8,180 nt of DNA from Marinosulfonomonas sp. (GCA_015494385.1 WGBJ01000423.1:1-8180); one strand, 5' to 3'; shown: positions 1 through 7,960, counted from the stretch's first letter. The notes: generated from the sequence alone by a model not told the origin. Numbers and translations: made by a program.

Positions 1-924
1 CAGCAAAAGCACCGAAGATGTCGGCAGGTAAACCGCTGTGGCAAAGCTGATAGAGGTCAGAAACGCCCCGCTCACGATGATCCATTTCCGATGTCCCAAA
101 TGGTCTGACAGCCACCCAGCCGCGATGCTACCCGCGGCCAGCCCCCAAAAGATCATCGAGACGACGGTTTCGGCATGAACGGCACTTAGGTCATGGTCTT
201 TTGTCAGTTCCGCATTGCCCCATAGCCCGCCGTAAACATTGATCGGCATGTAGTAAAGCGTGCCGATGAAGGCGATCAGCCAGATATTCCGGTCCCGCAC
301 GGCGACAAGGACGGGCATGATAAAGCTGGTGGTTTTTTTGGCAGCCGGCACATGTTCCGGCGGGTCACGCATAAACAGCAGGGCAATGACAAACAAAACC
401 AGACCGGCAATACCGGTGGCCCAGAATACATTTTGCCAGCCGCTTGTGGCAATGACCGACGTCAGCGCAACCGCCCCGATCGCCGTGCCCAGCATCCCGA
501 CCGCATTCACCACGCCGGACAGCACGGCAAACCGCCCCGCGCCGAACCAGTGGTTCACCACATAAAGCGAGCCGACAAAGGCAAACGAAGCCCCAAGCCC
601 GGTTGCGAAGCGCCCAATTCCGGCAACATAGGCGTTGCCCGCTGTGGCAAACAGGATCACACCACTGGCGCAAATCAGGATGGCTGGCGGGATCAGCCGC
701 CGCGCGCCAAACCGGTCCAGCAGCAGGCCGACGATCAGTTGCATCGGGGCATAGATCCAGAAGAATATGCTGGCCAGAGTGCCGAATTGGGCATTGTTCA
801 ACTGGAAACGCGCAGCTATTTCGCTGTTGGCAAGGCTGGGTTCGATACGGGTGACGAATTCAAACAGAAAGAACAGCGCCGTAATCGTCAGGATCAGCCA
901 TTTCATGTTTCCGTGGTGGCGCAT
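1..924 (-). CDS. MFS transporter, 3' end cut off by the window edge
   Basis: This is an inner-membrane secondary transporter of the major facilitator superfamily; the substrate cannot be told. The first 308 residues are visible, about nine of the usual twelve membrane segments (roughly residues 9-25, 46-66, 77-95, 98-123, 134-156, 164-186, 212-232, 248-269, 281-300). The MFS loop 2-3 signature is clear (GLLLDRFGARR, residues 66-76), and its half-repeat appears in loop 8-9 (GWLSDHLGHRK, 270-280). TM1 carries charged residues (Glu22, Arg26, Glu28-Pro-Ser), and a YAPMQ element (58-62) precedes motif A. I remember this combination from a bacterial MFS subfamily related to MFSD1-like carriers, but that placement is tentative. 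The start at 924 is chosen because AGGAG lies 7 nt upstream; an in-frame ATG at 906 is the alternative. It begins 27 nt after the carB stop on the same strand, with no terminator seen between them, so cotranscription is plausible. Confidence 0.92.
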   Translation of the reverse strand, partial: MRHHGNMKWLILTITALFFLFEFVTRIEPSLANSEIAARFQLNNAQFGTLASIFFWIYAPMQLIVGLLLDRFGARRLIPPAILICASGVILFATAGNAYVAGIGRFATGLGASFAFVGSLYVVNHWFGAGRFAVLSGVVNAVGMLGTAIGAVALTSVIATSGWQNVFWATGIAGLVLFVIALLFMRDPPEHVPAAKKTTSFIMPVLVAVRDRNIWLIAFIGTLYYMPINVYGGLWGNAELTKDHDLSAVHAETVVSMIFWGLAAGSIAAGWLSDHLGHRKWIIVSGAFLTSISFATAVYLPTSSVLLL

Positions 925-930
925 TGATTG

Positions 931-936
931 GCTCCT
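931..936 (-). promoter_or_regulatory. Ribosome binding site of the MFS gene
   Basis: AGGAGC on the minus strand, separated by 6 nt (CAATCA) from the ATG at 924. It favours this start over the in-frame ATG at 906. It sits in the 27-nt gap after the carB stop, so ribosomes would reload on a carB read-through transcript. Confidence 0.7.
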
Positions 937-951
937 GATGAAAAAAGATGC

Positions 952-3900
952 TTATCCTTGCAGGCTCCGCACGCCCAATTCGCCTTCTTCGCGGGATTTC
1001 ATCGCCAAGGCCACCGCATGACTGGCCGCTGCCGTGGTGAAATAGGGCAAGCCGTCATTCAGCGCGACCGAGCGGATTTCGCGGCTGTCTTCAACCGCTT
1101 GTGCGCCTTCGGTGGTGTTCATCACCAGTGCGATTTCGCCGTTTTTCATCCGGTCAACGATGTTGGGGCGGCCCTCGTAAACCTTGTTCACGATCTCGCA
1201 ATCAATGCCGTTTTCCTGCAACCACGCGCCGGTGCCACGGGTGGCAATCAGATTGAACCCCAATTCAACCATCAGGCGGGCGGTGTCGGACATGTCGGTG
1301 GTTTTATCCATATCCTTGATCGAGATGAACACAGCCCCCTCGGTCGGCAATACCACGCCTGCGCCCATTTGCGCCTTCAGGAACGCCAAAGCAAAGGAAC
1401 GATCCCAGCCCATGACTTCGCCGGTCGAGCGCATTTCGGGGCCAAGGATGGTATCGACACCGGGGAAACGGGCAAAGGGCAGCACGGCCTCTTTCACCGA
1501 GAACCACGGCATGTCCGGATCGGCCAGCGACATCGGGTCAGCGAAGGGCAGCGGCGTGTCGGGGCCGGCGCCTTCGGGGTAGGGCGCGCGCATCGGGAAG
1601 TTTGACAGCGGCTCGCCCGCCATGATCCGCGCGGCGATGGAGGCAATGGCGCTGTCGGTGGCTTTGGCCACAAACGGCACGGTGCGGCTGGCCCGCGGGT
1701 TGACCTCGATCAGGTAGACTTTGCCATCCTTGACCGCGAACTGGATGTTCATCAGACCGACCACATTCAGCGCCAATGCCAGCGCCTTGGTCTGGCGGTG
1801 GACCTCTTGAATGATCTCGGCGGGCAGCGAATAGGGCGGCAGCGAACAGGCGCTGTCACCGGAATGCACGCCGGCCTCTTCGATATGTTGCATGATGCCT
1901 GCGACATGCACATCCTTGCCATCGCACAGCGCATCCACATCCATTTCAATCGCGCCCGACAGATAGCTGTCCAGCAACACGGGGCTGTCACCGGAAACCA
2001 CCACGGCCTCGGCGATATAGCGTTCCAGATGGGGCATATCGCGCACGATTTCCATCGCGCGGCCACCCAGAACGTAGGAGGGGCGGATCACCAAGGGAAA
2101 GCCGATTTCCTCGGCGATTTTCAGGGCTTCCTCATCGGTGCTGGCAATGCCGTTTTTCGGTTGCAACAGGCCCAGAGAGTTGACCAACTCCTGAAACCGC
2201 TCGCGGTCCTCGGCCAAATCAATGCTGTCGGGCGAGGTGCCCAGAATCGGGATGCCCGCGTCTTGCAGATCATTGGCCAGCTTCAGCGGGGTTTGGCCGC
2301 CGAATTGCACGATCACCCCGTGCAGGGTGCCGTTTTCCTGTTCGACCCGCAGAATTTCCATCACATGTTCAAAGGTGACAGGTTCAAAATACAGCCGGTC
2401 CGAAGTGTCGTAATCGGTGGAAACCGTTTCGGGGTTGCAGTTGATCATGATGGTTTCATAGCCCTGATCAGTCAGGGCGTAACAGGCGTGACAACAGCAG
2501 TAATCAAATTCGATCCCTTGTCCGATCCGGTTCGGGCCACCGCCAAGGATAACCACTTTTTTGCGCTCACTGGGCCGCGCCTCACATTCCACGTCGCCCA
2601 TCGCCGGGGCTTCGTAGGTGGAATACATATAGGGCGTCTGGGCCTCGAATTCGGCGGCGCAGGTGTCGATGCGTTTGAAAACGGCGGTGACACCGGCGGC
2701 AAGGCGCACGTTGCGCACATCGGTTTCGGTTTTGCCGGTCAGCGTGGCCAGACGGGCATCCGAGAAGCCCATCATTTTAATTTTACGCAAGGCGTCAGCA
2801 TTGTCGGGCAGGCCGTTTGCCTTGATCTGCGCCTCGGCGTCCACGATCTCGCGGATGCGCGACAGGAACCACGGATCGAACATGGTGGCATTGTGGATTT
2901 CATCATCCGTCAGCCCCTCGCGCATGGCCTGGGCGATGGTGCGCATCCGGTCGGGCGTTTGCACGCTGATGGCTTTGATCACGGCGGCCTTGTCCGGTGC
3001 GCCCTCGATTTCCACTTCGTCAAATCCGGTCAGGCCGGTTTCCATGCTGGCCAGCGCCTTTTGCAGGGATTCATGGATCGTGCGCCCGATCGCCATGGTT
3101 TCGCCCACCGATTTCATCGCAGTGGACAGCAGCGGTTCGGAGCCTGCGAATTTTTCAAAGGCAAAGCGCGGGATTTTAGTGACGACATAATCGATGGTTG
3201 GCTCAAACGACGCGGGCGTCACCTTGGTGATGTCGTTGTCCAATTCATCCAGCGTATAGCCCACAGCCAGTTTCGCGGCGATCTTGGCAATCGGGAAACC
3301 TGTTGCCTTGGACGCCAGCGCCGAGGAGCGCGACACACGCGGGTTCATTTCGATCACCACCATGCGGCCATCGGCAGGGTTCACCGCCCATTGCACGTTT
3401 GAACCGCCGGTTTCCACACCGATTTCGCGCAACACCGCAATCGAGGCCGAGCGCATCATCTGGTATTCTTTATCGGTCAGCGTCAGGGCGGGCGCCACGG
3501 TGATGGAATCGCCGGTATGCACACCCATCGGGTCAATATTTTCAATCGAACAAACGATGATGGCGTTGTCTTTGGTGTCGCGCACCACTTCCATTTCGTA
3601 TTCTTTCCAGCCCAGCAGGGATTCATCAATCAGGATCTGGTTGACGGGGGAAGCATCCAGCCCCGTGGTGCAGAAATGGATAAAGTCATCGCGATTGTAA
3701 GCCACGCCACCGCCGGTGCCACCAAGGGTAAAGGCGGGGCGGATGATGGCGGGCAGGCCGATATCCTCGAGTGCGGCCATACATTGATCCATATTTTCGG
3801 CAATCGTGGCGCGGGGATTTTCCAGCCCCAGCCGGTCCATCGCCTCGCGGAACAGCTTGCGGTCCTCGGCCATTTCGATGGCCTCGCGGTTGGCGCCAAT

Positions 3901-4245
3901 CAGTTCGACCCCGTATTTTTCCAGAACCCCCATATCGGCCAGTTCCAGCGCCGTGTTCAGACCGGTTTGCCCGCCCATTGTCGGCAGCAGGGCGTCAGGG
4001 CGCTCGGCCTTGATGATTTTGGCGACCATTTCGGGGGTGATCGGCTCGATATAGGTGGCGTCGGCCAGTTCGGGGTCGGTCATGATTGTGGCCGGGTTCG
4101 AGTTGACCAGAATAACGCGATACCCTTCTTCACGCAGGGCTTTGCACGCCTGTGCGCCGGAGTAGTCAAACTCGCAAGCCTGTCCAATAATGATAGGGCC
4201 AGCGCCAATAATCATGATGGATTTGATGTCGGTTCTTTTTGGCAT
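952..4245 (-). CDS. carB: Carbamoyl-phosphate synthase, large (ammonia-dependent) subunit
   Basis: This cytoplasmic enzyme, with the CarA glutaminase, makes carbamoyl phosphate from bicarbonate, glutamine-derived ammonia and two ATP, feeding arginine and pyrimidine synthesis. The 1097-residue product is full length (E. coli CarB is 1073). It has two homologous ATP-grasp halves: carboxyphosphate domain about 1-402, oligomerisation region about 403-555, carbamoyl-phosphate domain about 562-930, and C-terminal MGS-like allosteric domain about 970-1090. Residues matching known E. coli ligands are present: Arg129, Arg169, Glu215, His243, Gln285, Glu299 and Asn301 in the first half; Arg721, Glu767, His794, Gln835, Glu847 and Asn849 in the second. 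A proline-rich stretch at 881-914 is about 21 residues longer than in E. coli. The start [10 protein letters not shown] matches the family N-terminus; a G-rich GGGGGT lies 8 nt upstream. carA is not adjacent. Confidence 0.99.
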   Translation of the reverse strand: MPKRTDIKSIMIIGAGPIIIGQACEFDYSGAQACKALREEGYRVILVNSNPATIMTDPELADATYIEPITPEMVAKIIKAERPDALLPTMGGQTGLNTALELADMGVLEKYGVELIGANREAIEMAEDRKLFREAMDRLGLENPRATIAENMDQCMAALEDIGLPAIIRPAFTLGGTGGGVAYNRDDFIHFCTTGLDASPVNQILIDESLLGWKEYEMEVVRDTKDNAIIVCSIENIDPMGVHTGDSITVAPALTLTDKEYQMMRSASIAVLREIGVETGGSNVQWAVNPADGRMVVIEMNPRVSRSSALASKATGFPIAKIAAKLAVGYTLDELDNDITKVTPASFEPTIDYVVTKIPRFAFEKFAGSEPLLSTAMKSVGETMAIGRTIHESLQKALASMETGLTGFDEVEIEGAPDKAAVIKAISVQTPDRMRTIAQAMREGLTDDEIHNATMFDPWFLSRIREIVDAEAQIKANGLPDNADALRKIKMMGFSDARLATLTGKTETDVRNVRLAAGVTAVFKRIDTCAAEFEAQTPYMYSTYEAPAMGDVECEARPSERKKVVILGGGPNRIGQGIEFDYCCCHACYALTDQGYETIMINCNPETVSTDYDTSDRLYFEPVTFEHVMEILRVEQENGTLHGVIVQFGGQTPLKLANDLQDAGIPILGTSPDSIDLAEDRERFQELVNSLGLLQPKNGIASTDEEALKIAEEIGFPLVIRPSYVLGGRAMEIVRDMPHLERYIAEAVVVSGDSPVLLDSYLSGAIEMDVDALCDGKDVHVAGIMQHIEEAGVHSGDSACSLPPYSLPAEIIQEVHRQTKALALALNVVGLMNIQFAVKDGKVYLIEVNPRASRTVPFVAKATDSAIASIAARIMAGEPLSNFPMRAPYPEGAGPDTPLPFADPMSLADPDMPWFSVKEAVLPFARFPGVDTILGPEMRSTGEVMGWDRSFALAFLKAQMGAGVVLPTEGAVFISIKDMDKTTDMSDTARLMVELGFNLIATRGTGAWLQENGIDCEIVNKVYEGRPNIVDRMKNGEIALVMNTTEGAQAVEDSREIRSVALNDGLPYFTTAAASHAVALAMKSREEGELGVRSLQG

Positions 4246-4287
4246 TTGGCAGACCCCCGAGGTGCAAATAGCGGCAAATTCTTTGGG

Positions 4288-4315
4288 GTTATAGACAAGC
4301 GGGGGCGGGGCGCAA
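4288..4315 (-). promoter_or_regulatory. Possible carB promoter
   Basis: In the 84-nt gap between the glycosyltransferase stop and carB, the minus strand has TATAAC (4293-4288, five of six matches to the -10 consensus). It is preceded at 16 nt by TTGCGC (4315-4310, only TTG conserved). Transcription from here would give a leader of roughly 35 nt. The -35 is weak, and carB could instead, or also, be read from upstream, since no convincing terminator lies in the gap. A 4-bp hairpin GGGC-GCAA-GCCC (4308-4319) overlaps the -35 but has no T-tract. Confidence 0.3.
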
Positions 4316-4329
4316 GCCCTGTTATGCTG

Positions 4330-5622
4330 CTACATACTGTCCGGTGTGCTGGATTTGCGTGGTTTTCGCCGCATGGCAAAGGCAAAAGCAGCTGCAAGCC
4401 CGATCATTCCGGTTGTCGTGGCGATCTGGTCCGGGTTTTTGATCCAGCCGAAATTTGGCAGGGATACAAACTTGATCATTAAAAACGGGGCAAACAATAT
4501 GGCCAGTATAAGAACCGCAATGCTTGGCCGGTAATAGATCAGTAGTGCGGGCGCAAAGGCCACCGCCGGCATATAATGATAGCTCCATGAAATAGGATTA
4601 AGCAAAGCAACGATTATGATCACCAATGGCCAGGCCAGATCATGTTGCGGTGCCCCTGCCGGGTATTTCCGGAACAGGCGCGATATGCCGACAATCGTCA
4701 GCACCATTGCAATCGCCGAGATACAGCCCCAGAGTGCGGACTTTCTCAACTCATGCCAACCCAGTGACAAGCCTTGCGTTTGCACATTCCCGGCAGATTG
4801 AACGAATTCCAGCTTATCGGTGTAGAACAATTGTGCAATCACACCGTCGATTGATACATTCATAAAGTTAACCAAAGCAGTGTGGTTGATTATCAATATT
4901 TCATGCAGAAAGGTCTGGTGCAAAGGCCAACCGGCAAGCCAAACCGAAGCCCCCGCCAAAACAAGCCCCGCCACTATGAAACTGCCAAAGGCTTTTCGAT
5001 TTCCGCTGGCCAGCCAGAAAAGCGCAAACAGGGCCGGATATAACTTGATCGATGCGGCGATAGCCATCGCAACACCCGCCGTAACCGGCGCATTGTAACG
5101 ACTACGCTCAATCGCCAGAACGATTAGAAAACTGACCAGAATTTGCGGCTGGTTCTGGTATATCGGGACAAATCCAATCGTGGTGCCGACCAGAATCAGT
5201 AAGCCGGTAAAGGTATAAACCGCAACAGACATTGTGGTGCCCATGCTTCGCCAGGCCAGAATAACCATGCTTCCCATGAGAACCGGATTGATAACCCGCG
5301 CCAGGTTCGACAGCGTTTCATATGTGGTTACAGTTGTCAGCCAGCCAAATATATGGGCCCAAAGCGGGGGGTAAATAAAGGGAAACACCGAGCCGTCATA
5401 TCCGTGATCGTGAAGGTAAGGCATCCATTTATCAGGGGGGAGCATTGAATAGGTTTGTGTATCAGAAGGATAAATCTGGTCCAGTGCGCCAATCTGATAG
5501 AAATGGCCGGCCATCCAGCTTGCCAGCAGGTCGGGGGAACGCACGTTGTAGAAGACAGCAAACAGCATGGTTGAAACAAACAATACAAGTAAAATTGCCG
5601 TTCTTGTTGAACGTGGTATCAT
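4330..5622 (-). CDS. GT87 (DUF2029)-type polyprenol-phosphate-dependent membrane glycosyltransferase
   Basis: The 430-residue protein is a multi-pass membrane protein with about 11-12 hydrophobic segments (first at 8-26, last at 402-418) and a basic C-terminal tail (RRKPRK). The pattern fits the GT-C family GT87, which transfers sugars from lipid-phosphate donors on the outer face of the inner membrane; mycobacterial mannosyltransferases such as PimE belong here. Supporting elements are an acidic residue after TM1 (Asp31) ahead of a YQIG..DQIY segment, YPPLWAHIFGWL (84-95), QNQPQILVSFL followed by ASIKLYPALFALFWL (189-203), and NPISWSYHY (342-350). Asp31 is the likely counterpart of the catalytic acid near TM1, by analogy only. 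Donor and acceptor are unknown. The start at 5622 has only a weak AAAGAG about 10 nt upstream. The gene is more AT-rich than carB or aspS and has no envelope-synthesis partner here. Confidence 0.85.
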   Translation of the reverse strand: MIPRSTRTAILLVLFVSTMLFAVFYNVRSPDLLASWMAGHFYQIGALDQIYPSDTQTYSMLPPDKWMPYLHDHGYDGSVFPFIYPPLWAHIFGWLTTVTTYETLSNLARVINPVLMGSMVILAWRSMGTTMSVAVYTFTGLLILVGTTIGFVPIYQNQPQILVSFLIVLAIERSRYNAPVTAGVAMAIAASIKLYPALFALFWLASGNRKAFGSFIVAGLVLAGASVWLAGWPLHQTFLHEILIINHTALVNFMNVSIDGVIAQLFYTDKLEFVQSAGNVQTQGLSLGWHELRKSALWGCISAIAMVLTIVGISRLFRKYPAGAPQHDLAWPLVIIIVALLNPISWSYHYMPAVAFAPALLIYYRPSIAVLILAILFAPFLMIKFVSLPNFGWIKNPDQIATTTGMIGLAAAFAFAMRRKPRKSSTPDSM

Positions 5623-5640
5623 TTTACAAACTCTTTAATG

Positions 5641-5658
5641 TCAAAAATGTCAAAAATG
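5641..5658. repeat. 9-bp tandem repeat upstream of the glycosyltransferase start
   Basis: TCAAAAATG occurs twice in direct succession (5641-5649 and 5650-5658), preceded by a degenerate third copy, TCTTTAATG (5632-5640). On the minus strand the junctions create two TTGACA hexamers (5644-5639 and 5653-5648), 17 to 31 nt before the start codon. A perfect -35 hexamer this close to the ATG has no good -10 partner, so a promoter role is doubtful. Confidence 0.6.
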
Positions 5659-5825
5659 CTCGGACCTTTTGCATTTATAGGCGTGCTGTCAGGCCGTTGA
5701 TAATACTTGAATTGCAAACATTTGCCGATGATGTGATTTCTGCAACTGGATGAAATTCCCGCTATCAGCCACTAATAATAGCCCGCACGACAAAGAGAAG
5801 GGTGCAATTTTTGTTTTGAAAGGGC

Positions 5826-5863
5826 GCAAAACGGGTAAGTGACCTTGACTTTGGCCGTTTTGC
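5826..5863. repeat. Perfect 9-bp inverted repeat around the aspS -35 region
   Basis: GCAAAACGG at 5826-5834 is matched exactly by its reverse complement CCGTTTTGC at 5855-5863, with a 20-nt spacer, so the arm centres are about 29 bp apart (near three helical turns). The -35-like TTGACT (5845-5850) lies in the spacer. It may be a repressor or activator site. If transcription starts further upstream, it could instead form a leader hairpin. Confidence 0.55.
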
Positions 5864-5873
5864 AGGGTGTATC
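5845..5873 (+). promoter_or_regulatory. Probable aspS promoter
   Basis: TTGACT (5845-5850, five of six to consensus) is followed after 17 nt by TGTATC (5868-5873, three of six). A strong TTGAC with a loose -10 is common for housekeeping promoters in this group of bacteria. Transcription would start near 5880, leaving a leader of about 30 nt. The -10 is weak, so the call is tentative. Confidence 0.45.
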
Positions 5874-5897
5874 GGCTGGAAACCTGAAATTGCCCAT

Positions 5898-5904
5898 AAG
5901 GGGA
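5898..5904 (+). promoter_or_regulatory. Ribosome binding site of aspS
   Basis: AAGGGGA ends 5 nt before the ATG at 5910. It supports that start, which also agrees with the usual N-terminus of the family in this group. Confidence 0.7.
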
Positions 5905-5909
5905 CGACC

Positions 5910-7685
5910 ATGCACGCCTATCGCAGCCACACTTGCGCCGAACTGAACAAATCCAACGTCGGGGACAATGTCCGCCTGTCGGGCTGGGTGCATCGGGTGC
6001 GTGACCACGGTGGTTTGCTGTTTATCGATCTGCGCGACCATTACGGCATCACGCAGGTGATGGCCGACCCGGACAGCCCCGTGTTTGCTGAAATCGAAAA
6101 GGTGCGCTCGGAATGGTGCATCCGGATTGACGGCAACGTGATGGCGCGGGACGAAAGCCTGATCAATCCGAAAATCCCCACCGGCGAAATCGAGGTGTTC
6201 ATCCGCGATATCGAGGTGCTGGGCCATGCCGACGAGCTGCCGCTGATGGTGTTCGGCGATCAGGAATATCCCGAGGAAACCCGCCTGAAATACCGCTATC
6301 TGGATCTGCGCCGCGAGAAGCTGCAGAACAACATGAAGCTGCGCTCCGACGTGGTGGCGAGCATGCGCAAGCGGATGTGGGACAAGGGGTTTCGCGAATT
6401 CCAGACACCGATTATCACCTCCTCCAGCCCCGAAGGTGCGCGCGATTTTCTGATCCCGTCGCGCCTGCACCCCGGCAAGTTTTACGCGTTGCCCCAAGCG
6501 CCGCAGCAGTTCAAACAGCTGATTATGGTGTCGGGCTATGACAAATATTTCCAGATCGCACCGTGCTTTCGTGACGAAGACCCGCGTGCCGATCGTTCAC
6601 CGACCGATTTCTACCAGCTTGATCTGGAAATGTCGTTCGTCACCCAGCAGGATGTGTTCGACACCATCCAGCCGGTGATTCAGGGCGTGTTCGAGGAATT
6701 CGGCGGTGGTCGCAAGGTTGATACCGAATGGGAGCAGATTTCCTATCGCGATGCCGCCCTTTGGTATGGCACCGACAAGCCTGATCTGCGCAACCCGATC
6801 AAGATGCAGATCGTTTCCGAACATTTCCGCGGCTCGGGCTTTGCGATTTTCGCGAAATTGCTGGAGCAGGAAGGCACCGAAATTCGCGCCATTCCAGCCC
6901 CCAAGGGTGGCTCGCGCAAATTCTGTGACCGCATGAATGCCTTTGCACAAAAAGAGGGTCTGCCTGGCATGGGCTATATCTTCTGGCGTGATCAGGGCAA
7001 CGGGATGGAAGCGGCTGGTCCTTTGGCCAAAAACATCGGCCCCGAACGCACCGAAGCCATTCGCCAGCAGTTGGGTCTTGAAGTCGGCGATGCCGCATTC
7101 TTCCTGGCGGGCAAACCCAAGGCGTTCGAGGCTGTGGCCGGTCGGGCCCGTGATGAAATCGGTCGCGAGCTGAAGCTGACCGACGAGGACCGCTTTGCCT
7201 TTGCCTGGATCGTCGATTTCCCGATCTACGAGCGGGACGAGGAAACCGGCAAAGTCGATTTTGAACACAACCCGTTTTCGATGCCCCAAGGCGGCATGGA
7301 AGCGCTGGAAGGTGATCCGCTCGAGGTTCTGGGCTATCAGTATGACCTGTCCTGCAACGGCTATGAACTGGTGTCGGGCGCGATCCGCAACCACAAACCC
7401 GAAATCATGTTCAAGGCGTTTGAAATTGCCGGTTACGGCAAAGACGAAGTTGAAAAACGTTTTGGCGGCATGGTGAACGCGTTCAAATACGGCGCCCCGC
7501 CCCACGGTGGGTGTGCGGCCGGCATCGACCGCATCGTGATGTTGTTGGCAGACGAGGCCAACATCCGCGAAGTGATCATGTTCCCGATGAACCAGCGCGC
7601 CGAGGATCTGATGATGGGCGCGCCGAACGAGCCGATGAACGAACAGCTGCGCGAGTTGCATTTGCGGGTGATCCCGCAGGACTAA
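5910..7685 (+). CDS. aspS: Aspartyl-tRNA synthetase, bacterial type, probably non-discriminating (Asp/Asn)
   Basis: This cytoplasmic class II synthetase activates aspartate with ATP and loads it on tRNA-Asp. The 591-residue product is full length (E. coli 590). Order: N-terminal OB-fold anticodon domain (about 1-108), catalytic core with motif 1 (around 160-185), motif 2 ([12 protein letters not shown], 220-231), a bacterial GAD-type insertion (about 290-420), and motif 3 ([17 protein letters not shown], 530-546, Arg541). Counterparts of E. coli substrate-binding residues are visible: Gln199, Lys202, Arg221, Asp238 and Arg493. The motif 2 loop has one residue more than E. coli (SPTDFYQLD against QPEFTQID). 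His33 in RDHGG is the type found in non-discriminating enzymes such as that of Pseudomonas aeruginosa (His31), whereas E. coli has Leu. Thus it probably also makes Asp-tRNA-Asn for GatCAB, by inference. It is monocistronic by position, ending at a strong terminator. Confidence 0.99.
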   Translation: MHAYRSHTCAELNKSNVGDNVRLSGWVHRVRDHGGLLFIDLRDHYGITQVMADPDSPVFAEIEKVRSEWCIRIDGNVMARDESLINPKIPTGEIEVFIRDIEVLGHADELPLMVFGDQEYPEETRLKYRYLDLRREKLQNNMKLRSDVVASMRKRMWDKGFREFQTPIITSSSPEGARDFLIPSRLHPGKFYALPQAPQQFKQLIMVSGYDKYFQIAPCFRDEDPRADRSPTDFYQLDLEMSFVTQQDVFDTIQPVIQGVFEEFGGGRKVDTEWEQISYRDAALWYGTDKPDLRNPIKMQIVSEHFRGSGFAIFAKLLEQEGTEIRAIPAPKGGSRKFCDRMNAFAQKEGLPGMGYIFWRDQGNGMEAAGPLAKNIGPERTEAIRQQLGLEVGDAAFFLAGKPKAFEAVAGRARDEIGRELKLTDEDRFAFAWIVDFPIYERDEETGKVDFEHNPFSMPQGGMEALEGDPLEVLGYQYDLSCNGYELVSGAIRNHKPEIMFKAFEIAGYGKDEVEKRFGGMVNAFKYGAPPHGGCAAGIDRIVMLLADEANIREVIMFPMNQRAEDLMMGAPNEPMNEQLRELHLRVIPQD

Positions 7686-7708
7686 AACGCATCAAACTGT
7701 AAAAACAC

Positions 7709-7744
7709 AAAACCCCGCGGTTAAACCTGCGGGGTTTTCTTTTT
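7709..7744 (+). terminator. Rho-independent terminator of aspS, likely bidirectional
   Basis: A perfect 10-bp stem AAAACCCCGC (7709-7718) / GCGGGGTTTT (7729-7738) encloses a 10-nt loop, followed by CTTTTT (7739-7744). It starts 23 nt after the aspS stop. Read on the minus strand, the same stem is followed by GTGTTTTT (7708-7701), so it can also end the converging Flp-like gene. Confidence 0.93.
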
Positions 7745-7778
7745 CGGGTTCGGCCGAAACAGCCGTGATGGGCCGAAT

Positions 7779-7952
7779 TTAGTCGTGAGCCGCGATAACA
7801 GTTTCTGTCGGGCTGGACTCTGCATTCGCATTGCTGGTTGCGGTCAGGACAATGGCCATGACCAGTGACAAAACACCGGTTGCCAGCACCAGCCAGTCCA
7901 CAGCGGCGCTACCATCGTCGTCATGGGCAAAGCGGAACATGGATTTCAACAT
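7779..7952 (-). CDS. Small Flp/type IVb prepilin-like membrane protein
   Basis: The 57-residue product has a short charged leader (MLKSMFRFAHDDDG), one hydrophobic segment (about 19-38) and a polar tail. The leader-helix junction DDDG-SAAVDW resembles the Flp prepilin site, where a TadV-type peptidase cuts after Gly and a Glu-Tyr pair sits at +5/+6. Here those positions would be Asp19-Trp20, with cleavage predicted after Gly14, leaving a 43-residue mature protein. I remember similar short pilin-like proteins as common in Rhodobacterales; function as a pilus subunit is unproven, and no tad/cpa assembly genes are in view. The start at 7952 is chosen for an AGGAG 8 nt upstream. The open frame continues to an ATG at 8141, but that extension is proline/arginine-rich, has no ribosome site and overlaps the start of the opposite-strand gene. 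Converges with aspS on a shared terminator. Confidence 0.82.
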   Translation of the reverse strand: MLKSMFRFAHDDDGSAAVDWLVLATGVLSLVMAIVLTATSNANAESSPTETVIAAHD

Positions 7953-7960
7953 TCTGGCAA

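Larger units (their letters stand above)
5623..5909. other. Divergent intergenic region between the glycosyltransferase gene and aspS
   Basis: This 287-bp region must hold the control signals of both divergent genes. I see no coding sequence or RNA gene in it. The aspS-proximal part carries a promoter candidate inside an inverted repeat; the other end carries a 9-bp tandem repeat. For the leftward gene there are two AT-rich -10-like hexamers on the minus strand (TATAAA at 5679-5674 and TATTAT at 5705-5700), neither with a good -35 at normal spacing. Confidence 0.6.

Noticed and set aside
352..927. A 191-codon plus-strand open frame opposite the MFS gene
   Set aside because: It is very rich in Gln, Arg, Pro and His with no domain, whereas the minus strand gives a clean MFS protein with both motif A copies.
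1798..3402. A 534-codon open frame on the plus strand, with further long plus-strand frames at 928-1605 and 3517-4482
   Set aside because: They lie antisense to the unmistakable carB gene. They are products of its GC-rich codon pattern and have His/Gly/Arg-rich compositions with no recognisable domain.
4308..4319. A hairpin GGGC-GCAA-GCCC between the glycosyltransferase and carB as a terminator
   Set aside because: The stem is only 4 bp and no T-tract follows on the minus strand.
5625..5653. A leftward promoter using TTGACA at 5653-5648
   Set aside because: At 17-18 nt spacing the -10 would be TTTGTA or TTGTAA, poor matches, and the transcript would begin inside or at the start codon.
6597..7661. 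A 354-codon minus-strand open frame inside aspS, and another at 5772-6497
   Set aside because: Both are antisense shadows of aspS, which matches its family from end to end; the shadow products show no domain signs.
7749..7758. The palindrome TTCGGCCGAA just after the aspS terminator
   Set aside because: It is a short, GC-rich palindrome of a kind expected by chance, lying in a convergent gap with no promoter nearby.
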